Origin: Hydractinia symbiolongicarpus
Taxonomy: Eukaryota > Cnidaria > Hydrozoa > Anthoathecata > Hydractiniidae
Assembly (NCBI RefSeq): GCF_029227915.1
Contig: NC_079875.1
Coordinates: 13,761,001-13,825,000 of the forward strand
Length of the DNA stretch: 64,000 nucleotides
Direction: 5' to 3'
This document shows positions 21,215 through 30,999 of the stretch, piece after piece (the stretch's first letter is position 1; every line of letters begins with the position of its first letter). The notes under the pieces were generated by a model. That model ran no database searches. It was not told where the DNA came from and was given only the letters and a program-made list of their open reading frames with translations. Both the position numbers and the translations under genes were made by a program.

Positions 21215-22720
21215 TTAACGACAGAATTAAACAAATGGGAAATAAGCAAAAAAAAATTGAAATAGCGATTGATGAATAAGTTACGCAAGGGTTAATAGAT
21301 GAAAATTTGAAGGGTCTGGATAAAGAAGTAAAAAAAGACATTAAAAGGGATATCCAAGACAATAACAGATTATGAATATTGATAACTAAATTGCGGAACT
21401 AAAAATACAAACTTTTAACATTAAAAAATGCTAACAGATTAAAAGATACGAACATTTATGCTATCAGGGATTTTTCGGATGGAACAAACAAAACCAAAGA
21501 ATTGCAATGGCAGATAAAAAAAAAACAGGGAAATTTTGATATACTCGCGAATTATTTATGATTAATTAATCACAAGAGAATTTAAATAGAAAAACACAGG
21601 TAGCCACTAACTCTCTATTTTATTTGTATCTTTTTGATATATTTAACTCTAACGTGACATTAAACGATATCAATTATCCAGACTTGAATTTTTTTCAAAA
21701 TCTGAAAATTGAAACTAATGAAATTTTTTCAATTAAAGCAAAACTCATTTTTTAAAATGTGATAACAAAATTTCAGTGCTTAGCATTAACACAAGTACTA
21801 CAAAAAACTTTAAACAATGTTAAGGGAATCCATTGTAGAAATTCAATTTTAAAAATTCCGGGTTATAATTCAACACATCAACCATGTTCAGAGAATAACA
21901 CTGATGGTGGTACATGTCTCTTTATACACAACTCTATTTATTACAAATTAAGAAGAACTTTCAGTATAAATAATGCGCATTGTGAATCGTTAATCGTTGA
22001 ACTTTTAAATCAAATCATCAGAAATATAATTGTAATTGTTATGTATAGAAAACCTGCCAAGATCTTAAAAGAATTTAAAAAACATTTTCAATCACACCTA
22101 ACTAAGTTAGATCAATTAAAAAAACATGTTTACATTGCCGGAGATCTTTAAAGAATTTAAAAAACATTTTTAATCCCACCTAACTAAGTTAGATCAGTTA
22201 AATAAGCATATTTACATTGCCGGAGATCTAAATCTAAATTTTCTTAATCATACATCAAGTAATGAACTAAAAAACTTTATAGATACCCTCCTACAAAATT
22301 ATCCTATTACAACAATTACAAAAGCAACGAGAGTGACCTTGACAACTGCTACCATAACTTGATAGCACAATCACAAGTAATTTTCATAGCAACAATTATA
22401 AACCTGGAATGATTGAAACTGATGTGTTTCATCATTTCTTAATCTTTTTCCTTTCTGACAAGTTACTCCCTGATAATTAAGCTACCCCAACATTTTATAG
22501 GCGAGAAATCATTGAATGTTCCACAGAAAAGTTTCAACAATTTCTTTCAGAAGCCAACTGGGATAAGAAGACATTCTCTAAGAAAAAAGCCAGTACTTTA
22601 GAAAATGGATTACTGAACGACGCATTAAATCATCTAAAAAGAAGCAACAACTATATGAACCTGTTTAGAAAAAAATAACTCACTCAAATAAAAACGAATG
22701 CCCTTAAAATTACACAGTAA
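21215..22720 (+). pseudogene. LINE relic: ORF1-like coil and APE-type endonuclease (unit A)
   Basis: 21215-21372 encodes a charged helical stretch (NDRIKQMGNKQKKIEIAIDE, then DENLKGLDKEVKKDIKRD) resembling a LINE ORF1 coiled coil. About 400 bp later, 21759-22151 holds an endonuclease/exonuclease/phosphatase-type domain: SENNTDGGTCLFIHNSIYYK, VIVMYRKPAKILKEFKKHF and IAGDL. The continuation in another frame has the expected D-V-x-H-H-F-like motif near 22420-22440 and SEANWDKKTFSKKKASTLEN. The reverse transcriptase is missing. A partial 60-bp duplication of the KEFKKHF region lies at 22150-22225. The same LINE relic is in B and C, so it predates the duplications. Confidence 0.65.
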
Positions 22721-22885
22721 TTTTAAGAGTATATAGAATGGGCTACAGAAGGTTTCGAGTTTGTTTATCAGTTCTCCGAATATATGACTTCAGCTAGTGC
22801 TCTGCCTCTGAGAAAAAGAATTATACTCACATTGACAGCATCGATATGCGGTTTTTTGGGACGTATTGCCTCTGTTACGGCTACA

Positions 22886-23323
22886 ATCGTAGTCACATTA
22901 TGTTGGGACATGACAACGAGTTTCAAAGTTCGCCACCACAAGTAATTGCGTAGGCTCATTCTATATTAGATTCACACATTTTGAGCTTGTGAAGGTTCAC
23001 TTGTCAATGTTTAGAGTGGACTTAGGTAATTTGGCAAATACGAAGTTCTTAAAATGTACTAATTGTTGCTGACGTCAGCAAGGCAATTAATCACGAATTT
23101 CAGGGATTTCGTGGTCCCTGACGTGAATTATTTCGGTGTGTAGGCGTGCTAAAGAATGTGACTAGCAACTTTTTAACGCTCTCCACCAGTCGTACTTGTG
23201 TGCAAAAGTAGCGACTTTGCAGCTTTCCGGCTGCATAATATTGACTATTTGACTCTTTTCTCCATATTGGGATAATGAGTAAAAAACTGCCTTAATCCCA
23301 ATATTTTTGTCTGCGATTGCAGA
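22886..23323. mobile_element. MITE-like insertion private to unit A
   Basis: Sequence from CTACAATCGTAG to CTGCGATTGCAG is absent from B and C, which run directly from CTGTTACGGATAG to AATTATAAAA. The ends form an imperfect inverted repeat, CT(A/G)CAATCG(T/C)AG. No ORF or clear target duplication is visible, so the superfamily is undetermined. Confidence 0.5.
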
Positions 23324-23345
23324 ATTATAACAATTAGTCTCTAAA

Positions 23346-23655
23346 TAGCTAAAAAAACACCATTTAAAGTATTTGAACTAAAAATACCCAAATGTATTGT
23401 CCCCAAGTAGCTAGAAAAACACCATTAGAAGTATTTGACCATAAAATACCTTAAAGTGTTGTCTCTTAGTAGCTAGAAAAACTCCATTAAAAGCATTTGA
23501 ACTAAAAATACCCCAAATTATGATTTTCAGGTAGCTAGAAAAACGCCATGAAACGTTCTTGAAATAAAAATACCCAAATGTATGGTCTCCAAGTAGCTAG
23601 AAAAACACCATGAGAAGTACTGGAAAGAAAAATACCCTAAATGAATTATTTTATT
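23346..23655 (+). repeat. 62-bp tandem repeat, five units
   Basis: TAGCTAGAAAAAC-type unit starts are at 23346, 23408, 23470, 23532 and 23594, exactly 62 bp apart. B has two units (40039-40165) and C one (62263-62330), so the array has changed copy number between the units. Confidence 0.8.
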
Positions 23656-24617
23656 AAAAATTCTTCTCCATGGACTTAAGTAACAGAGAAGTAGATTTAC
23701 CTCTAAAAATGTCTTTTATAGGGGAACTGTTAATGTCTGCAGATTTCTGCATATAATTCCACAACAGATACATAAGGCAAATTGGTTAAAGCTTACCTCT
23801 CACTTCAAAAAAAGTTGATCTTATTCTGTTTATACTATAAATTATTGTAAAATGTGTTGTTTTTGCCCTGCCTTTGTACAATAAGAATAATAGAAGTAGC
23901 GCTGGAAAGGATTCCTTTGCCAGTCTTCCAACAGGCAAGAAACAGCGAGCTACGTGTACTCGTTTAACAGAGTCAATACCCTTTCAATGTCGAGTTTTAA
24001 TTACTAGAATGTTTGATCAACACTGGCAAAAAAGGCTTTGACAATTCTAAATATCTGTCCACTTGTCTTTGCATAAGACCATGTGCAAATTCTGGTATAG
24101 GTGCTCGCTCTTCTTTTAAATAAATAAAAAGGCATTTAATTACAATCGGGACAAGAGATGGCGACTGGCACGAAACTTCTTCTTCAGGTAATACAACCTT
24201 AACAACGAATATCTTGCGAAAAAAACAAAATAAGTATAAAGGAATATTTTGAGTTCATATTCGATTACTTTTTTTAAATGTGGGAGGTAAGCTTTAAAGC
24301 CAGTGAACTTAAATTTATTGATCTTAAAGAATAATAGATTGCAGAAAAACTGGACTTAATTTTTTGTAAATATCAACTTTTCATTTAAAAGAAGTCGGCA
24401 ACATTGTGAAGATGGATGAAACTAAACAGCAGCAAAAATTTGTAAAATATGACTTTGTAGTCTGGTTAAAAATCTCTCTGTTTAGTCATGGGAATAAGAG
24501 TAAAGTGAGGATATGTATTTCTGTTTTAAAAATCTTAGGACATAACTGACTCTTTTTATTTTAAACTTTCACATTCTTTATTCCGTTTAGACCATGAGTA
24601 AATAGTTAAAATTTCAG

Positions 24618-25706
24618 ATGATAACACGTGAAGTTTGTTATATTCGCCAAGAAAGCTATCTAAATTCTGTAATGAGTGAAGCGAAGTCAGAAACTAAACG
24701 ACACAGCATAGAGCGCTATGTTCAGAGCGTTTGCTTGGCAATGATATGTGCTGCCATTGTCTGTGTACCGTATTGGTTGGCACAAAATACAACACCACAT
24801 TACTTTCGTATTCAAGCAGAGAATATTTACCTCAATGTTAAAAAAGCACAGAAAATGCAAGTGATGCAATCACTGAGAAAACGACCTGAACCAAAACCAG
24901 GTATGCCAAGTCTGTGCGCTAAAAGCGATAAAAAAGTTGTTGGTCAGAAAATCTTATCATATTCTTTATATGGAAAGTGGGCTGAGGATTCACATTGGAC
25001 AAACATGATGGACATACTATCAGGTGAAGCTGCCAACTCAACGCTGTATTCTGATTGGATAATTCGTTTGTATCACGATGAAAAGTTACCTAAGAATCGA
25101 ATTTTTGCTTTGTCAGGGAAACACAAGAACTTACGTTTCTGTGATATAAGAAATATTCCATCATATGGTGATTTATCAGGAGTTAGTGGTCGAGAATGGA
25201 GATTTTTGCCAATTGGTGATAAAACTGTAGATGTAACGTGTGTGCGGGACATCGACAGCCCTTTGCTAAAACGTGAATTCGACGCTGTTCAGCAATGGCT
25301 AGACAGTGAAAAATTATTTCATTGTATGCGGGATCATCCTCAACATGGAGGATGGAGAGTTTTGGCTGGTTTATTTTGTTTTCGCAATTCCAAAAATGAA
25401 ACTGTATCAGATTTAGTCTTCAACGCTATTAGGAAACATGGGTATCACAAGAATGAAACGTTTGAACCTTTCAAAGAGTCTGATCAAACGTTATTAAGAG
25501 ATTTTGTCTGGCCACTGGTGCGGCACGATTCCATGCAGCATGATGGGTATAGTTGCGAGAGATATCCAGAGTCATACCCTTTTCCAAGCAGACGAGAAAC
25601 AAATAGTAGTGGCTTTATGGGTTGTAAAAGACCGTGCACAAGAGTTGTACCACCTTGTCCATTAAAGTGTAGACCAAAAAATCATCAAGATTGGATGTTT
25701 TGTTGA
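24618..25706 (+). CDS. Type-II membrane glycosyltransferase-like protein (DxD family), paralogue 1
   Basis: This is an intact 362-codon single-exon frame. ATG 24618 directly follows TTTCAG, a possible splice acceptor of a 5' UTR intron. The second ATG at 24672 (MSEAKSETKRHS) fits the paralogue at 28374 better. One membrane anchor is at residues 37-55 (VCLAMICAAIVCVPYWLA), followed by a stem to about residue 95 and a Cys-rich lumenal domain. The key block is VDVTCVRDIDSPLLKRE (DxD at D211/D213), then FHCMRDHPQHGG. From memory the same RDxDSxxxxRE ... FHxMRDHP pattern marks a family of bacterial and eukaryotic glycosyltransferase-like proteins, where DxD would bind a metal-nucleotide sugar. The C-terminus has paired cysteines (CKRPC, CPLKC) that probably form disulfides. 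A Golgi location is inferred. The donor and acceptor sugars are unknown. Confidence 0.7.
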   Translation: MITREVCYIRQESYLNSVMSEAKSETKRHSIERYVQSVCLAMICAAIVCVPYWLAQNTTPHYFRIQAENIYLNVKKAQKMQVMQSLRKRPEPKPGMPSLCAKSDKKVVGQKILSYSLYGKWAEDSHWTNMMDILSGEAANSTLYSDWIIRLYHDEKLPKNRIFALSGKHKNLRFCDIRNIPSYGDLSGVSGREWRFLPIGDKTVDVTCVRDIDSPLLKREFDAVQQWLDSEKLFHCMRDHPQHGGWRVLAGLFCFRNSKNETVSDLVFNAIRKHGYHKNETFEPFKESDQTLLRDFVWPLVRHDSMQHDGYSCERYPESYPFPSRRETNSSGFMGCKRPCTRVVPPCPLKCRPKNHQDWMFC

Positions 25707-26417
25707 ATTGTTTTTGTTTTTGCTTTGTTTTTGACCCACAATTTGCTATATTTATTGTTCGTTTTATTTTATACTGACTTCTTTCTGTATATAGATCAAC
25801 AACGAAAAATTTGAAAGTGAAAACACTTGGGATCAATGTAAACATGTCGGAACTAAAGCACAAAATGAATGCATTGTGCCAGTTCTATGATTAAAGAAAT
25901 TTGTAAATAACATGTTGACGTTATTTCGTGTGGTTTATTTATATTTCAGACATTAACTTATGTTGTTAAGGTATATCCTTGCAACTTTATTTTTTAGGGA
26001 GTGTGATGAAAAGGTCAAAAGACTAAAGCAGTGTTTAATCAGGGTTATTTATTTGGAATCAAATCAAATCAAAAAATTACATTTGTCTTTGAATTTTGAT
26101 AATTCCAACATTTTTGATGACTATTGTACATGCATTACTCATATAAATTCCTTAACAAATAGATCCAGCTAATTGCTTTCAGGAGCTACCATAATTTAAA
26201 ACTTTGTCAGCAGAAACAATCTATTAAAGTGATAAGTAACTCATATGAATTTGCTGACAAGCATATTTCTTGATTATAAAGGCCACACAGGGAAAAAATC
26301 TTAACATACATGGTTTTACAAAGTGTGTTTTTTGACATATTTGTTCCTTCAACTAGCTTTCGGCTGTATATTGCAGCCATAATTACATATAAGAATTAAA
26401 ATTCGGTTCTCTATATA
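25707..26417. other. Intergenic stretch downstream of paralogue 1
   Basis: No gene is supported. A possible ATTAAA polyadenylation signal for the upstream gene is at 25890-25895. The remainder is AT-rich, and the short open frame at 25960-26172 has no recognisable domain. Confidence 0.5.
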
Positions 26418-26939
26418 CAGTTGACTTCCTCTAATCCGAATCTCAAAGGGAATAACTTTTTATTCGGATTGCAGGGAGATTCGAATAGTAGAAAGACTTT
26501 CTAATTCGAATTGAAAATTCGGATAAGAGGGAGAAATGGAACCTTTTTTGAAAAAATTAAAAAAAGTAAGGGAAGAAATAAAATCGAATAAGAAAGTTTT
26601 CTTAACAAATTGGTACATTATTTATTTTTGAAAAAGTGTTCTTGTTACTAAGATTGTCTAAGTCTTACATTTTTTTAACAGAGGTTCAAATTATGAAAAA
26701 CAAAAACATTTGATAGTGTTAATGGTATACTTACATTTAAAAATTCGGATAATAGGTAGAATTTAGCTGAAGGGACCTGGAACTTAGTTTAGGTTATATA
26801 GGTTTTCGGTTTACAGAAATTCGCATATTAGAAAGTAAATTATGAGTGTTTCTTTAGGACGGTTTAAATGACCGTGACTTTGTTTGGATTATAGAAAGAT
26901 TCGGATAATAGAGATTCAGATTAGAGAGAGAGTCAATTG
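26418..26939. mobile_element. Pogo-like MITE (522 bp) with TA duplication
   Basis: It starts CAGTTGACTTCCTCTAATC and ends with the reverse complement of CAATTGACTCTCTCTCTAATC. TA lies on both sides (26416-26417 and 26940-26941). The interior is filled with diverged repeats of the terminal ATTCGGATTA-type motif in both orientations. CAGTTGA-type ends with a TA target fit the pogo/Tigger group of Tc1/mariner elements. It has no transposase. Confidence 0.7.
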
Positions 26940-27004
26940 TATATAGACGAGTTTAAATACCATTAAGAAAAAACAAAACCTATATAAGGATGTGCATCAA
27001 AGTA

Positions 27005-27343
27005 AATTTAATTAAATAAATATAATGGAGAGCTCATTACGTTCTTGTAAATAGGTGGCTTATCCCATTGAATCACAAGACTGTCATTTATTTTGAGTAT
27101 GTAGTTGTGTGCTTCTTTAAGAACAATGGAGAACTCATCAAAATTAGCGACTCCAACATATGGTCTCATACGGCAGTGTCTTCTTGCTTGGCAACACGTC
27201 GGTGGTGAGATACCTATATGTTCGGACACCCTCACTTTAAGATGTCGTTTGGTTTTACCAACATAAGTAGCATGGCAGCTACTACACAAAAACATATAAA
27301 CGACACTGGAAGTGGGAGTGTTAGGTATTTGGTCAAAGAACAC
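27005..27343 (-). pseudogene. PLE GIY-YIG endonuclease fragment (family 3)
   Basis: The 111-codon minus-strand frame reads TSSVVYMFLCSSCHATYVGK, then TKRHLKVRVSEHIGISPP, and ends with DSLVIQWDKPPIYKN and SPLYLFN. This is a nearly complete PLE GIY-YIG domain: Cys pair, Y-V-G strand, R-H-L-K-V-R, E-H and the C-terminal LFN end seen also in the palindromic PLE. The RT is absent. It is 5'-truncated, with a hammerhead-like motif 340 bp upstream on the same strand. Confidence 0.75.
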
Positions 27344-27682
27344 ACTTTGTAGTTGCTAATTGGACACCCGCATTAATATATGTTATTTTTAATAAAAGTA
27401 TTTTTACGGATAAAACAAAAACTATTTGGGAAAAAATATCTTTACTTGCGTTTTTTTTATTCCAAATTTTCATCACTAAAAATCTTAAATGTAAATATAT
27501 CGAAACAGTTCGTTTACTTAATTATAAATAACATGTTAAGATACAATACCTTCTTTTCAGTACTAAATCAAAGCGACCAAAGGTGATGAACCAGAAGTAC
27601 AGTTTCAACCAATAAGCACATATCTGCAACACTAAGGAGAATATGTTGTATCTAGTGCATATGAAAAATACCTCTTTGCGAA

Positions 27683-27711
27683 GTTTCGGCCGTTCGACAG
27701 CCATTTTGAAG
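27683..27711 (-). ncRNA. Hammerhead-like core upstream of a PLE fragment
   Basis: On the minus strand, CTTCAAAAT precedes a stem GGCTGT/ACGGCC (one G-T pair) with loop CGA and then GAAAC. The layout matches the motif at 17681-17711. The first core box is degenerate. Confidence 0.4.
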
Positions 27712-28373
27712 TACAAATTTTATATTCAAGTTCAAGTTTGTGTATCTACATTATAACGCCACACACTAAATAATTTAAGTTTTTTCTAGTGCATTCAAAA
27801 CTGGAAAAGACCTTATGATACGATTTGCTACATTGAAATTTTACAATTTCCAATTTTTTTGCAAAATTAATGGTACATTGGTGCTAAGAAAGCTCGAGAA
27901 TGTAATACTTTAAATTGCGCCTGATTTATGCTCAAGGCTCTGTTTTGTATTCTCTTATGTTCGTTAATATGACAAATCTAAACTTTTATTATTAAAAATA
28001 TAGCTACACTATTTGGGTAACAGTGCAATCACACTAAACTAGGCAATCCGTACCTACACTTTACTGAACAACATAATATCAATCTACTGTTGCTATTTCT
28101 CTATTAATGAGTTAATAGCCATCTTACATTTGTGACATTTTTGACATTTTGCTATTTTTTTTTTACTATATTGTCATTCCAGAAATTTGAAATGTCTCCT
28201 AAAAACATAATACAAGGATAGGGTTTCAGAGTTGCATGAAATGAATTGATTGGTTTTAGCAGTAAATTTAAATAATGTTTTATTTCCATGTTTGGCGTGC
28301 ATAAATGTCCTTTTATGAATTATTATTTGCTTTTTAGATTACATGAGAAAACTTTGCACAAAACACCATAGTC
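27712..28373. other. Intergenic stretch upstream of paralogue 2
   Basis: No gene is seen. A TTGCTTTTTAG at about 28328-28338, shortly before the ATG, could be the acceptor of a 5' UTR intron, as for paralogue 1. Confidence 0.4.
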
Positions 28374-29339
28374 GTGATGAAAGAAGCAGTACGTTACTTT
28401 AGGGACTTTTGTACCGCTGTTGCGATTTCTATGATTATTCTATCACCATATTGGTTGTACAAACGGTCACAAGTTTCCCTTGAGTTAGTAATCAAGTCTG
28501 AAAGTGTCTTTCTACAAAATAACAATGATCCACTATCTTTAAAAACAGCAGAAGGCACCACACGTAAGCCAAGTCCGGTGAACCTTTGTTCAAATGATAT
28601 GAAGGACGAACCAGGCTCGTGGATTCTGTCTTATTCTTTGAACGCTCGAAGAACAAAGAATGCAACCAAACGAATTTCTGTCCTTGCAACTGAAGCTGCT
28701 AATTCAGCTACCTACCATGACTGGATGCTGCGTGTGTACCATGATGGAAGTTTACCAAAAAAAACGCAGCATGTTTTGACAAAGACACACAAAAATTTAC
28801 GTTTTTGTGATGTTAGGAAGATCTTTTTACTTGGGAATATACCACATTTGAAACGCAATTTTTGGAGATTGTTACCAATAGGCGATAGTACTGTTGACGT
28901 GACGTGCGTGCGAGATGTTGACAGTCCTTTACTAAATCGTGAATTCTACGCTGTAGAGCAATGGCTGGAAAGCGAAAAGTTATTTCACTGTATGCGAGAT
29001 TCTCCGCAAGAGTCGAAGAGGATAACGAGTCACGGATTTTGCTTTCGTAATTACAAAAATAACACTGTCACGGAAATAGTCTTTCAAGAATTAATTTCGA
29101 ATCACCAGAAAGTTGATGAAGATTTACTTGACGAGCATGTTTGGCCTTTGGTAAAAACAGACGCAATACAGCACGACTCCTATCAATGCACGAAATTTCC
29201 ACAATCTCATGCTTTTCCCAGCAGGAGACTGACAAGAACAAGCGGATTTGTTGGATGTAAACGACCATGTTCCAACAGCGTTTCGCCATGCCCTAAAGAA
29301 TGCAGACCACAAAAACATCAAGACTGGTCCTATTGCTAG
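28374..29339 (+). CDS. Type-II membrane glycosyltransferase-like protein (DxD family), paralogue 2
   Basis: This is an intact 321-codon single-exon frame from ATG 28374. The membrane anchor lies at residues 12-29 (FCTAVAISMIILSPYWLY), so the N-terminal tail is short and basic, a type-II topology. A stem runs to about residue 65. The lumenal domain aligns along its length with the gene at 24618: ILSYSLNARRTKN, EAANSATYHDWMLRVYHDG, THKNLRFCDVRKI, VDVTCVRDVDSPLLNRE (DxD at D181/D183), SEKLFHCMRD and CKRPCSNSVSPCPKEC near the end. The H-x-x-H-G-G after MRD in paralogue 1 is replaced by SPQESKR here, and the following loop is shorter. All paired cysteines are conserved. It is probably a tandem paralogue with a shared Golgi role but possibly a different substrate. 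Confidence 0.7.
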   Translation: MMKEAVRYFRDFCTAVAISMIILSPYWLYKRSQVSLELVIKSESVFLQNNNDPLSLKTAEGTTRKPSPVNLCSNDMKDEPGSWILSYSLNARRTKNATKRISVLATEAANSATYHDWMLRVYHDGSLPKKTQHVLTKTHKNLRFCDVRKIFLLGNIPHLKRNFWRLLPIGDSTVDVTCVRDVDSPLLNREFYAVEQWLESEKLFHCMRDSPQESKRITSHGFCFRNYKNNTVTEIVFQELISNHQKVDEDLLDEHVWPLVKTDAIQHDSYQCTKFPQSHAFPSRRLTRTSGFVGCKRPCSNSVSPCPKECRPQKHQDWSYC

Positions 29340-30069
29340 ATTATTCTTCCACTATACCAACAACTCTATATCAGGCTGCATTTTGTTATTTATAAATCAC
29401 TTAATTATTTGTAAATTGCACATTAGGTAAGTTTTTTGTCTATGTTAAGGAAACTGATTAGGCGTGAGTTTATTTTAAAGAATACTGTAAGCACTATTAA
29501 CCCTCGTTAGGCCGTCCCTTCCTTTGCCAGATTTTAATTTTTTATTATTCTTTTTTTGCTATGCTGTATGATACTTAGTTTTCATACTCACTTGTTAGAA
29601 ACAACTCGCTAAACTTCTTATGTCCATACATTCTATGACCATAGATATTGAATATTACTCGAAAATACCCACTAAGTGTCCATGAAGATCAGTAAAATAT
29701 AATGAATTCGTGCAGAATTATGATTAAAAGTAAAAATTGCACCTTAATTTTATGCAAATGATAATTGCAAACTTTCGCAGCTGGTCAAAACGTTTCTTTG
29801 TCTGATTCGTAGAGGTAAATTCTGGGAGAAATAACCGTGCGGGACTTGGAAGGACTGCCCGTTTTAGGAGGTTTTTGGGCTTTAGACTGTCCGTTTTGGA
29901 GAGGTTTATTGCAAGGGTTTATTAGTAAATCGTCCGGGACGAAATTGTTTGTCCGTCTTAAGGATGTGTCCTCTTTAGAGATGTCTGTTTTAAGGAGGCT
30001 CCACGGCACTTATAGCAAGGTTCTACGTATTAATAATAACAAAGTACGTATCAATTAAAACACATGGAG
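29340..30069. other. Intergenic stretch before unit B gene tail
   Basis: No gene is supported. From about 29840 there is a run of diverged GTCCGTTTTAGAGG-like motifs, a low-complexity interspersed repeat that recurs at 52130-52200. TTTATT motifs near 29906-29920 could serve as polyadenylation signals for the minus-strand gene. Confidence 0.4.
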
Positions 30070-30853
30070 TTATACATCATAAGAATTTCTATAAAAACCC
30101 TTCTCGCAACACGCCCTCACGCAAACATCGATGATGAAGAAGTGACTATCGCTAGAGCAATGTCCGAGTTCAAGCAAGTGTTTACATTCACCGGTATGCA
30201 CATGATTAGTAAAAAATACACAGCGATCATTCTCAGGTCCAGTACATGTTCCACAGGTCCTCGAGCATAGTTGCTGAAAGTAGTGATCTTGACAATCTAT
30301 GCTAATGTTGCTAAGGAAAGTACATGTGTTGTTACGATCAGCGCATACTGAAAGGAAAAGAAATAAGAATTTATATTGTCATTACTTTGTGTAGCCTTCA
30401 CCCTGATTTCAGTAAACATTTTTGGGGAGAAAATAAAGGCATTTAATCTGAAAAGGGCATTAGTAAATTTGTAAATACTTCTTTTCTGGTTTTTGGCGGG
30501 TTTAAATCACCAAATGTATTATGGCTTGTAGCAAAAAAAAATAATAATATTTTTGTCTTTCAAATTTTGGTTTTTTGAAGATTAATAAAGTTAAGTTATG
30601 CTGGCATTTTTTTCAAAGCAATGAAGTTTCTAAAAAAATTAAAATGAGTCAAACTTTTGTTCTGCGAAGTAACTCCAACCAAAGATACAATATATACTCA
30701 CCGTTGTTTGGTTTTTCTACAACAGGTTGAGGGCAATTGTAAAGGTTGTTGATATGAAAAATGTCATATTGGGTTAGTTCTTTACCACCAAGAGGTGCGA
30801 AAGGGTCAATGTTCCAACTAAGAGTTGTACCACCTCCATTTGAGAAAGCGTAC
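30070..30853 (-). CDS. Astacin metalloprotease C-terminal part with two ShKT-like domains (two last exons)
   Basis: Minus-strand exon 1, 30853-30702 (152 nt), encodes YAFSNGGGTTLSWNIDPF and ends YDIFHINNLYNCPQPVV. This is the segment after the Met-turn that closes the astacin (M12A) catalytic domain. It ends in a canonical GTGAGT donor (phase 1). Exon 2, 30347-30070, follows a TTTCAG acceptor, keeps the frame and encodes 91 residues to TAA. Its first ShKT domain is CADRNNTC...C...C..TCGTC (six cysteines), and a second Cys-rich ShKT-like domain follows (GECKHLLELGHC...DVCVRACC). Astacins with ShKT tails are typical of cnidarians and cleave extracellular proteins. The zinc site HExxHxxG and the signal peptide are not found upstream, so this is either a 5'-truncated gene or one whose upstream exons lie beyond the GT31 gene. 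Confidence 0.75.
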
Positions 30854-30999
30854 CTATAGGTAGCAAAGAATACAATACTGTCAAGTTTTACATAAAAATA
30901 AGGAATATAACGTTGCGTTATGCAAGATAGATCAGTCCTTAACCTGTACTCAAATGTAGCAAAGAACAAAATGGTGTCACCAGGGGTCGCCCGTTAGAT

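Larger units (their letters stand above)
17870..24617 (+). repeat. Unit A: old copy of the duplicated unit
   Basis: Co-linear homology with 35430-40537 (B) and 57622-62795 (C) runs from a shared CTTAATGTAAT/CATTTAATGTAAT block through the PLE relic, the LINE relic and the 62-bp repeats, up to the start of the glycosyltransferase-like gene. A is clearly more diverged from B and C than they are from each other. A has private insertions at 18038, 19987 and 22886, each with an empty site in B and C. Confidence 0.75.
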
